Below, piece by piece: positions 8,973-17,393 of a stretch of DNA of 64,000 nucleotides. The stretch is from JASHPR01 sp963749145. Its GTDB lineage: Bacteria; Actinomycetota; Actinomycetes; Streptosporangiales; Streptosporangiaceae. The position numbers were made by a program, and so were the translations under genes. Under the pieces are notes generated by a model. The model searched no databases. It was not told the origin of the DNA and saw nothing but the letters and a program-made list of their open reading frames with translations. Within the stretch, counting starts at the first letter, position 1. Every line of letters starts with the position of its first letter. The DNA lies in assembly GCA_963749145.1 (NCBI GenBank), contig CAVVLN010000001.1, positions 1,426,001 through 1,490,000 of the forward strand, given 5' to 3'.

Positions 8973-9848
8973 GCGGTCACGTAACGGCGACGCCGCCCGC
9001 CGAGGGTATGCGCCCGCACGCGGCCGGGGCGCCGGAAACGGTGCTGGAACTGCTGACGGTGACAAAGGTCTACCCGGGCAAGCCGCCGGTACCCGCCCTG
9101 CGGGGGGTGACCCTGTCCGTGGTGGCCGGGGAACTGGTGGCGGTGCTCGGGCCGTCGGGGTCGGGCAAGAGCACGCTGCTGCACCTGGCCGGCACCCTGG
9201 ACCTGCCCACCGCCGGGACCGTCCGGGTGGCGGGCCTGGACGTGAGCGGCGCTGTGCGACCGGCAGCTGGCCGGGCTCCGGGCGGCGAGCATCGGGTTCG
9301 TGTTCCAGCAGTTCTTCCTGGCCGAGCACCAGAGCGTGCTGGACAACGTGGCCGACGGGCTGCTGTACGCCGGGGTGGGCCTGGCCCAGCGTCGCGAGCT
9401 GGCCGCCGCCGCGCTGCAGCACGTCGGGCTCGGCCACAAGCTGCGCGCCCGGCCCACCCAGCTGTCCGGCGGCGAGCGGCAGCGGGTGGCGATCGCCCGG
9501 GCGGTCGCCGGCCAGCCGGCGATCGTGCTGGCCGATGAGCCGACCGGCAACCTGGACCAGGCCACCGGCGCCGCGATCCTGGACCTGCTCGGCCAGCTCA
9601 ACCAGGCCGCCGCGACCACGATCGTGGTCGTCACCCACGACCGGCAGGTCGCCGCCGCGATGCGCCGCCAGGTGCGGATGCTGGACGGGCGGATCGTCAG
9701 CGACACCGCGGCCGGACCCGGTGCCGCCGCCGGCCCGGCGGCGCCGGTGGCCGGCGAGGCCGGTGATGCCGGCGAGGCCGGGGATGCCGGCGAGGCCGGG
9801 GAGCGGCTGGCGGGCTGGCCCCGCGAGCCCGAAGGAGGGCTGCGGTGA
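8969..9848 (+). CDS. MacB-type ABC transporter ATPase, frame-disrupted
   Basis: Reading the two frames together gives a complete ATPase: Walker A GPSGSGKST (residues 61-69), Q-loop (GFVFQQFFLAEHQSVLDN), signature LSGGERQR, Walker B IVLADEPTGNLD and H-loop VVVTHD. The frame breaks between 9247 and 9252, where GTGAGC is followed by four bases instead of three before CTGTGCGACCGGCAG, i.e. one extra base. Either a consensus error or a real inactivating insertion. A Gly-Asp-Ala-Gly-Glu repeat ends the protein. The stop overlaps a GTG (9845) that would start the permease. Subfamily is clear (LolD/MacB-like). Confidence 0.8.
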
Positions 9849-11109
9849 CCGCCACGACACGCGCGGCGCGCGCCGCCGGGCCGGCGCGGCCCGGCCACGC
9901 GCCCCGCCCCGGCCCGGCTGCGGGTCGACCGACCTGGCCCGGCTGGCCGGTGTCGGGATCGCGACCCGCAAGCTGCGGGCCGCGCTGTCGGCGCTGGGCA
10001 TCGCGATCGGGGTCGCGGCGATCGTGGCGGTGCTGGGGCTGTCGTCGTCGTCGGCGGCCGGGCTGAACGCGGAGATCGCCGCGCTCGGCACCAACCTGCT
10101 CACGGTGCAGCCCGGGCAGGGCTTCAGCGGCGCGGCCGCCGAGCTGCCGACCGAGGCCCCGGCGATGATCTCCCGGCTGCCCGGCGTCTACCAGGTGCAA
10201 TCCACCGGGTCCACCGATGTGAACGTCTACCGGTCCCCGCTGATCCCCTCGGTGAACACCAACGCGCTGACCGTCAGCGCCTCGACCCTGGGCTTGCCCG
10301 CCACCGCCGGGACCAGCGTCGCGCAGGGCGAGTTCCTCAACGCCGCCACCGCCCGCGAGCCGGTCTGCGTCCTCGGCGCGGCCGCCGCCCAGCTGCTGGG
10401 CATCGACCGGGTGTTCGGCGGCGAGCGGATCTGGATCACCGGGGTCAACGGCAGCGGCGGCCTGTGGCTGTACGTGGCCGGCATCCTGAACCCCGACGTG
10501 CTGTCCCCCGACGTCGACTCCTCGGTGCTGACCGGGTTCCCGTTCGCGGAGCAGTACCTGGGCTTCGACGGCCATCCGTCCACCGTGTACGTCAAGGCGG
10601 CCGACAGCCAGGTCAACGCCGTCTACAACCTGCTCGCCGCGCAGGCCAACCCGGAAAACCCCAGCGGGGTCGACGTGTCCCAGCCGTCCAGCGCGCTGGT
10701 CGCCCAGGTGGACGCCAAGAGCGCGTTCAACACCCTGTTCCTCGGCCTGGGCGCGGTCGCGCTGCTGGTCGGCGCGATCGGCGTGGCCAACATCATGGTC
10801 ATCGCCGTGCTCGAACGGCGGTCCGAGATCGGGCTGCGCCGCGCGCTGGGCGCCACCCGCGGCCACATCCGGATCCAGTTCCTGACCGAGGCGATCACCC
10901 TCGCCCTGCTCGGCGGCGCGGCCGGCGTCCTCGCCGGCGCCGCCGCCACCGCCCTCTACGCCCACGACAAAGGCTGGGCCACCGTCATCCCCGCCGACGC
11001 CTGGGCCGGCGGCCTGGCCGCCGCCATCCTCATCGGCGCCCTCGCCGGGCTGCTGCCCGCCATCAAGGCCGCCCGCCTGTCCCCGACCCAGGCGCTGTGG
11101 TCCCTATGA
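9845..11109 (+). CDS. MacB-type ABC permease, 5' end out of frame
   Basis: The body is a full FtsX/MacB permease: TM1 (TRKLRAALSALGIAIGVAAIVAVLGLS), a ~220-residue extracytoplasmic domain, then three TM helices with the conserved loop (VIAVLERRSEIGLRRALGATRGHIRIQFLTEAI) and the C-terminal PAIKAARLSPTQAL. The body frame has no ATG/GTG start before TM1. The expected GTG at 9845, overlapping the ATPase stop, is in another frame, so about one base is missing between 9845 and 9925, a C-rich stretch. With the ATPase break this makes two disruptions in one operon. Confidence 0.78.
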
Positions 11110-11250
11110 CCGTTGCCCGGCGTGCGGCCGCAGCAGGCCTGATCCGCGCTTTCCGGCTACAGCCAGGCGATGCCCGGCACTCGGGCAACCCCGCTGGAAG
11201 TGCCGAGCCGTTGTCAGGAACAGGTATTTTCCCGAGCCACAGGAGTGCGC

Positions 11251-11931
11251 ATGGCGGAGTACATGGATGACATGAATGACGGAAGGGCCGGCCCGCGGGG
11301 CCGGAGTGGCCGTCCGCGACGGCGGGCAGGCGCGCTGGCCGCCGTCGTGGCCGGGGCCACCCTGCTGGCCGCGGCCTGCGGTGGGTCCTCGACCGAGACG
11401 AACACCTTCGCGCCGGGCGCGACCTACACCCAGGCGCTGGCCTTCGCCAAGTGCATGCGCTCGAACGGCGTGCCCCAGTTCCCGGCCCCCGACGGCCAGG
11501 GAGACTTCAACAACGCCCAGATCGAGGCGCTCGAGAACAACAATTCCCAGGCAGACAACGCCATCCACCAGTGCCGGTCAGTGCTCCCGAACGCGGGCAC
11601 CGGGCTGACCGCCGAGCAGATACAGCAGATCCAGCAGCAGAACCTCCACAACGCCGTGAAGGCCGCGCACTGCATGCGCGCGCACGGGATCACGAACTTC
11701 CCCGACCCGGCGGGAACGACACAGGCATCCGGCGTCAACTGGCAGCCGGTGATATCGGCCATCCAGGGCGGCGGCCTCAGCCTGGAAACCCCGTCCTACG
11801 AGGCCGCGTTCATGGCCTGCAATGGCAAGCTGGTCGGCGGGCCTATCCCGCCCGATTTCGATCCCGGGTCCGTGCTCCCGTCGGGACCGCCGCCCGGTTC
11901 ACCGCCACCCGTTTCCGGCAACGGGTCGTGA
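11251..11931 (+). CDS. Secreted lipoprotein of unknown function
   Basis: 226 residues. The ATG at 11251 follows AGGAG at 11241-11245. An Arg-rich n-region, hydrophobic helix and lipobox LLAAAC (Cys about residue 47) predict lipidation. The mature part has two similar Cys-containing segments, YTQALAFAKCMRSNGVPQFPAP and NAVKAAHCMRAHGITNFPDPAG, each followed by a later Cys, so an internal duplication is likely. This 'CMR-NGV-FP' pattern is common in actinobacterial lipoproteins found beside MacAB-like operons. The tail is Pro/Gly-rich. Function unknown; an accessory of the preceding exporter is inferred from position. Confidence 0.75.
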   Translation: MAEYMDDMNDGRAGPRGRSGRPRRRAGALAAVVAGATLLAAACGGSSTETNTFAPGATYTQALAFAKCMRSNGVPQFPAPDGQGDFNNAQIEALENNNSQADNAIHQCRSVLPNAGTGLTAEQIQQIQQQNLHNAVKAAHCMRAHGITNFPDPAGTTQASGVNWQPVISAIQGGGLSLETPSYEAAFMACNGKLVGGPIPPDFDPGSVLPSGPPPGSPPPVSGNGS

Positions 11932-11968
11932 GCGTGGTCAACCGTCATCGGCTGGCTCCAGCCCGGCG

Positions 11969-12589
11969 ATGAGGAAGGCTTTCGCGGGGGACGGGGCTGA
12001 GGTCGTCGGCCGGCTCGGCCAGTTCGACCTGATCTTCGCGGACGCGCCCGGCGGGAAGATCTTCAAGCTGCGCCGGACGGTGGCCGCGCTTCGCGAGGGC
12101 GGCGTCATCGTCGTGGATGACATGGACCTGGCCCTGGCCCTGCTGGCGGACCGGATCGCCGATCGCGCCGCGCAGAACGCGGCGGCGGCCAAGAAGCTTG
12201 CCGGTGCGGGACTTTCTGACCTGCATGAGCTGGCCAGGCGGGCCGAAGCCGCCAGCGCGGGCTGGCGGCTGCTGGTCACCGAGTTCCGGGTGTACGCGGC
12301 CAGGGATCCCGAGCTCAGCCGCCGCTACGCGGCGGTCCATGCAGCCACTGTTGACGGGCTGGCCAGCGCGGTTGCGTCGGCTGCTGAGCGCAATGGCCGC
12401 GCCCTCGCGGTCCCGGCGCGGCAGCTGGCTGAGCTGCTGCTGGGCATCGAAACGGGCCTGGCCCTGGAGCAGCTGGCCGACCCGGGTGCCGTCGGCCTCG
12501 GTCAGCTGCCGCCGGTGCTCGGTGAGCTGGCCGCGTTGCTCGCCGGATCGCCTGCTTCCAGCGAGATCGAAGAGCTGAGGCAACCATGA
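11969..12589 (+). pseudogene. Chimeric ORF: O-methyltransferase fragment joined to TetR C-terminal domain
   Basis: Residues about 1-51 match the C-terminal part of a class I O-methyltransferase (GRLGQFDLIFADAPGGKI, then VAALREGGVIVVDDM), without the SAM-binding N-terminal half. From about residue 52 the protein becomes the ligand-binding domain of a TetR regulator (LALLADRIADRAA ... RLLVTEFRVYAARDPELSRRYAAVH ... LLLGIETGLALEQLADPGAVG), lacking the DNA-binding N-terminus. The join is near 12120-12130 and stays in frame. The stop overlaps the next gene's ATG (ATGA), as is usual for an intact TetR gene in an operon. Unlikely to be functional as either parent. Confidence 0.75.
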
Positions 12590-14309
12590 CCACTTCGACC
12601 AGCGCACGGCTTGACCTGCTCCGCGCGCGGATGGCGGCGGCCGTCGGCGGGCGGATGCCCGGTCACATCGAGCGCCTCGGCTGGAACGCGCCGCAGCTGG
12701 CCGGGTGGCAGCGCGCGAGGCTGCGGGCGCTGCTGGCCCGGGCTATCGACCGCTCGCCTTTCCATGCCGCCCGGCTCGCCGGGATCGACCCAGCCCGGTT
12801 TGAGCTGGCCGATCTGCCCCGGCTGCCGGTCATGACCAAGGCGCAGATGATGGAGCGTTTCGATGAGGTCGTCACTGACCGGCGGCTGACCCAGGATCTG
12901 GCCGACCGGCACATCGCCGCATCGGCCGCGGAGCCCGCCCTGCTGCTCGGCGACTATGTGTGCCTGGTGTCGGGCGGCAGCTCCGGCCTGCGGGGCATCT
13001 TCGTTCAGACGGCCGAGGAGTACGCCGAGTTCGCCGCCTCGGCCACCCGCCGGGCGATGGCCGCGTTCCTGGCCGGCGGCGGGCACCGGGCCGAGGGCAT
13101 GGTGATCGGAATGGTGGGCGCGGCGTCGCCGGTGCATTCCAGCGGCATGGCCGCGGCAACGGCTACCGGCCCGCCCATCCGGATGGTTTCCGCGCCGGCG
13201 ACCTGGCCGACCGCCAGGATCATCGAGCGCCTTAACGCGGCCCAGCCGCCCGCCTTGATCGGCTACGCGACCAGGCTCGCCGAGCTGGCCAGGGAGCAGA
13301 GCGCGGGACGGCTGCGGCTGCGGCCGCGAGGCGTTACCTCGATCTCCGAGATGCTCACCCCGGGAGATCGCGAGGCCATCGAAGCGGCCTCCGCTCCGCT
13401 GCCACGCTGGGGGTTCTTCGACCAGCAAGGCAGGCAGCTGTGCGAGACCGACCTTACGGACCTGTGGCGCGAGGTCGGTCCCTGCCTGGCGATCACCCGG
13501 ATACGCCTGCAAGAGATCCTGCTCACGGCGGCGGCCAGGGTGCCGTGCCGCCTCGGCGTGGCACTCACCGGCCTGACCCAGCACGGCCACCGGGCGTCAG
13601 TGACCTTCGCCGACGGATCGGCCGGCGAATACGACCTGGTCGTCGGCGCGGATGGCATCAACTCGACCGTGCGCCGCCTGGCGATCAGCCCGCTACCGCC
13701 CCAGTACGCCGACACCATGATCTGGCGCAGCATCATCCCGGCCCGCCCCCCGGCACCGATCACATGATGCTCTTCACCGGCGAACGCTGCTTCTTCGGCC
13801 TGGTCCCGGTCGAGGACGGGAGAACCTACGGGTTCGCCGGCCTGGCCGGGGACCGCTTCGACGATCCGCCGGCCTGGCCGGAACGCCTCCGGCAGCGGTT
13901 CGGCGGCTTCGGCGGGCCGGTCCTGGCCTACCTCGCCGCCCTGCAGCGCGACGAGCAGATCCACTTCGGGCCGGTCGAATGGGTCGAGCTCGGCTGCTGG
14001 CACTCCGGCCGGGCGGTCCTGATCGGCGACGCTGCCCATGCCGCCCTACCGCACATGGCCGAAGGCGGGGCGATGGCCATCGAAGACGCTCTCGTGCTGG
14101 CCCAGCTGCTGCACGGCGCGGACGCCGCCGCGGACGGCCTCGGCCGCTACCAGGCCCGGCGTCGGCCACGGGTCCAGTGGGTCCAGCAGCAAAGCAGGCT
14201 CGCCGCGAAATCCGGAATGCTGCCTCTGGCGATCCGCGAAGCCGCGCTACGCGAACACGGAGACCAGATGCTCAGGGACCGCTATCAGCCACTCATTCAG
14301 ATCCCCTAG
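12586..14309 (+). pseudogene. Chimeric ORF: PaaK-like CoA ligase fragment joined to FAD monooxygenase, with frame break
   Basis: Residues 1 to about 265 match the N-terminal half of phenylacetate-CoA ligase-like AMP-forming enzymes (RSPFHAARLAGIDPARFELADLPRLPVMTKAQMM; P-loop-like LVSGGSSGLRGIF). Near 13381-13402 the sequence switches to an FAD-dependent aromatic monooxygenase (APLPRWGFFDQQGRQLCETDL ... YDLVVGADGINSTVR). The monooxygenase lacks its N-terminal GxGxxG. A one-base loss near the C6 run at 13745-13750 breaks the frame; the remainder (GRAVLIGDAAHAALPHMAEGGAMAIEDALVLAQLL) continues to 14309. These are remains of an aromatic-acid activation and hydroxylation pathway. Confidence 0.75.
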
Positions 14310-14454
14310 CCAGCACCGGCCGCAGCCCTCCGGGCCGAAGGAGGCAGCCAGCCGACAACTGCGCGGCCAGCCAGCAGCTCTCCGGTCACCACATCGAGCA
14401 GCAACCCCGGACGAATGACCATGCCCTCAGAAACAGCCATGCGGCAGTATAGGT

Positions 14455-14595
14455 TTACGCATAATCCGAGACAGTGAGGCGCGTCGAGGTCTCCCCCGCC
14501 TGCGCGGCGTCCTTCCTGTGCATGTCGGTGCAGAAACCGCAGCCATTGATCTGACTGGCGCGGATCTTCACCAGATCCTGCGTCGCGGCTGGCAG
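14455..14595 (-). pseudogene. AhpD/carboxymuconolactone decarboxylase-like fragment
   Basis: About 46 codons read LPAATQDLVKIRASQINGCGFCTDMHRKDAAQAGET before a short unrelated tail and stop. This is the conserved CxxC-xxxH segment of CMD/AhpD-like proteins (peroxidase-type active site). No start or flanking family sequence remains, so it is an internal fragment. It adds to the cluster of gene remains at 12-14.6 kb. Confidence 0.65.
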
Positions 14596-14680
14596 CGTCG
14601 AGTCCGCGGCATCTTGCCCGCTGCGCACTCCAGCCTCACGCCGATCACAAAGCGTGGTTGGCGATGGGCGACCAGCGCGC

Positions 14681-14716
14681 AAAAAGAGAGGGCCGCCTCG
14701 CACGGAGACGGCCCTC
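14681..14716 (-). terminator. Rho-independent terminator of collagen-like gene
   Basis: On the minus strand GAGGGCCG-T-CTC, a short loop, GAG-G-CGGCCCTC form a strong hairpin followed by TCTTTTT. It lies about 35 bp after the stop of the collagen-like gene and is the clearest intrinsic terminator in the window. Confidence 0.85.
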
Positions 14717-14749
14717 CCTGGGAATCGAATCAGCTGCTTTCGCTTGGGC

Positions 14750-15664
14750 TTACTTGGCGCAGACAACCTGTGCGATCAGCGACTGTGAACTGTCGCTTGA
14801 CCCGACCGCGTATTCGCCTTCGGCGGAGGAGTCGAGAGTGGTGAAAGGCTCCCGGACGCCCTCGTTGATGATCGTGGACATGTCGCCGCTGGTCAGGTAG
14901 AAATTGCCGGACAAGGCGTACGGGTGATCGGCAGGACAGGCGACGATCCCGCCACCGGTTTCGGCCTGATCGACCGTGACCACGTCCAGGCCGTCTGGCC
15001 CGGCTGTCGTTGCCCCGTCAGGTCCCTGCGGTCCCGTGGGTCCGGCAGGCCCGGTAGCGCCGGCAGGCCCGGTGGGTCCGGCAGGCCCAGTAGGACCGGC
15101 GGGGCCGGTGGCGCCGTTGCAGATATCACCGACATCCGCATAGGCGTCAGTGACCTGGAGGCCGCCGTTACCGCAGGCGCTGGGCAATGCCGCCGAGATG
15201 GCCAGCCCCGGTCCGGTCGGCCCGGCAGGCCCAATCGCTCCGGCCGGCCCGGCAGGCCCAATCGCTCCGGCCGGCCCGGCAGGCCCAATCGCTCCGGCCG
15301 GCCCGGCAGGCCCGGCGGGCCCAATCGCTCCGGCCGGTCCCGCCGATCCGGCAGGGCCGGCAGGCCCGGTTGCGCCGATAGCGCCCGCTGGCCCGGCCGG
15401 CCCGGTCTGGTTCCAGCTGATCGGCGTCGTGCCCTTCGGGCAGGTGGTCCCGCTGTCCTGTAGCAGGACGACATGGCTGCCGTCGGCATCCGGGCCGTAG
15501 CAGGCACTGATCACTCCGGCCGAAGTGATCGGGCTACCGGTGACGACGGCCAGCGCGTCGTTCAGCGCGGTGCTGCCGCCGGCCGCGAACGCGGTACCGC
15601 CGCCGGCCAGCGCGAGCACGCTTGCTGCGCCCGCGACGAGCGCGGCGCGTTTGGTCATGTGCAT
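14750..15664 (-). CDS. Secreted collagen-like repeat protein
   Basis: 304 residues; ATG at 15664 (alternative at 15658) behind GGGAAAGGGAAA. A signal peptide is evident (KRAALVAGAASVLALAGGGTAFAA). The mature N-domain has a Cys pair, then comes a long Gly-X-Y block (GPAGPAGAIGATGPAG...), a ~30-residue Cys-containing spacer (ALPSACGNGGLQVTDAYADVGDICN), a second Gly-X-Y block, and a ~75-residue C-terminal domain ending in VVCAK. Collagen-like blocks form triple helices, so a trimeric surface or extracellular protein is expected. A 27-bp DNA repeat underlies the first block. Role unknown. Confidence 0.85.
   Translation of the reverse strand: MHMTKRAALVAGAASVLALAGGGTAFAAGGSTALNDALAVVTGSPITSAGVISACYGPDADGSHVVLLQDSGTTCPKGTTPISWNQTGPAGPAGAIGATGPAGPAGSAGPAGAIGPAGPAGPAGAIGPAGPAGAIGPAGPAGAIGPAGPTGPGLAISAALPSACGNGGLQVTDAYADVGDICNGATGPAGPTGPAGPTGPAGATGPAGPTGPQGPDGATTAGPDGLDVVTVDQAETGGGIVACPADHPYALSGNFYLTSGDMSTIINEGVREPFTTLDSSAEGEYAVGSSDSSQSLIAQVVCAK
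15225..15350 (-). repeat. 27-bp tandem repeat within collagen-like gene
   Basis: The plus-strand unit CCAATCGCTCCGGCCGGCCC plus GGCAGGC recurs about four times and encodes Gly-Pro-Ala-Gly-Ala-Ile units. Copies are near identical, so array length may vary between strains. Confidence 0.8.
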
Positions 15665-16086
15665 TGGTTTTCCCTTTCCCGCCCGGCACCTGTGCGATCG
15701 TGCACATTGGTGCTCCCGCCACCGGAGCGTCCTGGGTCTGTCGCGTAGGACAGCCTTTGCACGTTCCGGTAAGCCCAGCCCAACGGTGCACCTGCCGTCG
15801 GCCGCGGTGAACGTGGAAACCCACACTCTTTGGCGCCGCATGGTCCCGCTGCTGGCCCAAGACCCCGCCCCCGCAGCCGGCATCACCGGCCCGGTCCGTG
15901 ATCCGCAGCGGGGCCGCCGCCGCGCCGCGACCAGCGCCAGGTCGGCCCGCCCGGCAAAGGGTCGAGAAAAGCGCCGAGTGTCGCCAGTTCCGCCTCGCGG
16001 CCCAGCGCCTCTGGAGTCACGGGCCACCACCCCTGGCCCCTCCCCTCCCCGCTTCCGGCCCGGGCAGCCAGGACGGCCCGGCGCGG
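15665..16086. other. 422-bp intergenic region
   Basis: No convincing gene. It should contain the promoter of the collagen-like gene (minus) and the 3' flank of the WhiB gene (minus). Copy 2 of the dispersed repeat lies at 15803-15855. Confidence 0.5.
15803..15855 (+). repeat. Dispersed repeat, copy 2
   Basis: Plus-strand GTGGAAACCCACAC, then CTTTGGCGC and CCCGCTGCTG match copy 1 (minus strand, 5002-5057) in the same order and spacing, at roughly 80% identity by eye over about 55 bp. Confidence 0.5.
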
Positions 16087-16452
16087 CTAGCCCACGGCGA
16101 CCAGCTTGCGCGGCCGCCCGCGCGGGCGCTTATCCGGGATGACCACGCCGCGGTCGAACAGGGCGCCGCCCCACACGCCCCAGGGCTCGCCGCGCTGCAG
16201 CGCCCCGGCCAGGCAGGCGGCCCGGACCGGGCAGATGCCGCACAGCAGCTTGGCCAGCCGTACGTCCTGCGGGCTCTCGGCGAAGAACAGGTCGGGATCG
16301 CTGCGGCAGGGCAGGTCCGGCTTGGCCCACCGCGGCGAGGGGCCGGCCGCAGCAGCGATCGCAGCGTCCGCGGTCGCGGTGGCAGTGCCCGCTGTGCCAG
16401 CGGCCGCTGTGCCAGCGGCCGCTGTTCTAGCGATTGCGGTGCCAGCGGTCAC
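16087..16452 (-). CDS. WhiB-family Fe-S regulator with AT-hook (WhiB7-like)
   Basis: 121 residues from the GTG at 16452. The four cluster-ligand cysteines are present (LPCRSDPDLFF and KLLCGICPVRAAC), followed by the family turn GVWGG and a C-terminal RGRPRK AT-hook. An AT-hook is typical of WhiB7, the regulator of intrinsic drug resistance, but subfamily assignment needs a tree. The first ~45 residues are a low-complexity Ala/Thr stretch encoded by GCCAGCGGCCGC-type repeats. The start overlaps the stop of a 60-codon ORF (GTGA), implying translational coupling. Confidence 0.85.
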   Translation of the reverse strand: MTAGTAIARTAAAGTAAAGTAGTATATADAAIAAAAGPSPRWAKPDLPCRSDPDLFFAESPQDVRLAKLLCGICPVRAACLAGALQRGEPWGVWGGALFDRGVVIPDKRPRGRPRKLVAVG

Positions 16453-16631
16453 GGCCGGGCGGCCCGGAGCACCAGCCGGCCCTCGGCGCCGGGCGCCGTG
16501 GCCGCGCGCCGGGCGGCCCGCCGCCCGGGCCTGGTCCCGCGCGCCAGCCGGGCCAGCGACGCCGCCCTGGCCTCCCGGCGTATGTCCCTGGTCCGCTCGG
16601 CGGCGAGCGGCGGCAGCAGTTGGGAGTACAT
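16449..16631 (-). CDS. Small basic protein coupled to WhiB gene
   Basis: 60 codons: MYSQLLPPLAAERTRDIRREARAAS, then an Arg/Ala-rich tail. The ATG at 16631 follows GAGGAAAG at good spacing. The MYSQLL-x5-AAER start resembles a recurrent small actinobacterial protein of unknown function. Its stop codon overlaps the WhiB GTG, so it is either a real small protein or a leader ORF that controls WhiB translation. Confidence 0.6.
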   Translation of the reverse strand: MYSQLLPPLAAERTRDIRREARAASLARLARGTRPGRRAARRAATAPGAEGRLVLRAARP

Positions 16632-16772
16632 CGGTCTTTCCTCGATCCCCGGGGCTCTGGTGGCCCCGCACTCTCGAGGTTCGCCGTAAGACCCGGTCCC
16701 CGGCATCGGGCAGTCGCCTTATCTAAGCCGCCGGGGCGCCTTAGCCGCCCGGCCCGAAGGCCCGCGGGGTGC

Positions 16773-17345
16773 CTAGACGTGCTCCAGGACCATGACCACG
16801 GTGGTGCCGGGCTCGAGGGCCTCGCAGACGTGCGGCACGTCGCCCGGGTAGCACATGTAGTCGCCGGGACCGAGCTCGACCGGGTGCCCGGCCGGCCCCA
16901 CCAGCGCCCGCCCGGAGCCCAGCACCGCGTGCTCCACCGTGCCCGGCATGTGCGGCTGCGACTCCCGCGGCGGTCCCGGCTCCACGCGCAGCAGGTAGAG
17001 GTCCCGCCTGGTGGCCGGCGGGGCGGCGGCCAGCAGGGTCGCCACGTAGTGGGCGCGCTCGGACGGCACCGCGACGCCCTCGCCGCGGCGCAGCACGGTC
17101 ACCCGGGGCCGGGGCGGCTGGTCCACCAGCCGGCTGAACGGAACGTCCAGCGCGACGCTCAGCGCCCACAGCGTCTCCAGGCCCGGGTTGCCGGTGCCGG
17201 ACTCCAGCTGGGACAGCGTGGATTTCGCGATCCCGGCCGACCGGGCCAGCTCGGACAGGGACAGCCCGGCGCGCTCGCGCTCGCGGCGGATCGAGGCCGC
17301 GATGCGGTCCAGCGGCGGCCGGGCCGCGGCCTGCTCCATCATCAT
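16773..17345 (-). CDS. XRE-family regulator with cupin sensor domain
   Basis: 190 residues. The N-terminal HTH (RRERERAGLSLSELARSAGIAKSTLSQLESGTGNPGLETLWALSVAL) is a classical XRE fold. The C-terminal half is a cupin (GPGDYMCYPGDVPHVCEALEPG). Three consecutive ATGs (17345, 17342, 17339) leave the exact start open. It is divergent from azlCD, and matching inverted repeats lie in the 48-bp gap and just inside azlC. It therefore probably represses azlCD and itself, with a small effector bound by the cupin. Confidence 0.88.
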   Translation of the reverse strand: MMMEQAAARPPLDRIAASIRRERERAGLSLSELARSAGIAKSTLSQLESGTGNPGLETLWALSVALDVPFSRLVDQPPRPRVTVLRRGEGVAVPSERAHYVATLLAAAPPATRRDLYLLRVEPGPPRESQPHMPGTVEHAVLGSGRALVGPAGHPVELGPGDYMCYPGDVPHVCEALEPGTTVVMVLEHV

Positions 17346-17366
17346 GTGTTCGCTCCATCGGTCCGA

Positions 17367-17384
17367 TGTTCGCCTTGACGAACA
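17367..17384. promoter_or_regulatory. Operator 1 for XRE-cupin regulator
   Basis: TGTTCGCCTTGACGAACA is a perfect inverted repeat (6-bp arms, 6-bp spacer) in the gap between the regulator and azlC. An isolated TGTTCG half-site lies at 17347-17352. Confidence 0.7.
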
Positions 17385-17393
17385 GGCTGAGCC

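Noticed and set aside
9245..9260. Programmed ribosomal frameshift in the ABC ATPase
   Set aside because: No slippery heptamer or downstream structure stands out, and several unrelated genes show similar one-base breaks.
15150..15500. Plus-strand Gly/Pro-rich ORFs opposite the collagen-like gene
   Set aside because: The repeat reads as Pro/Ala/Gly on either strand; only the minus frame has a signal peptide, unique domains and a terminator.
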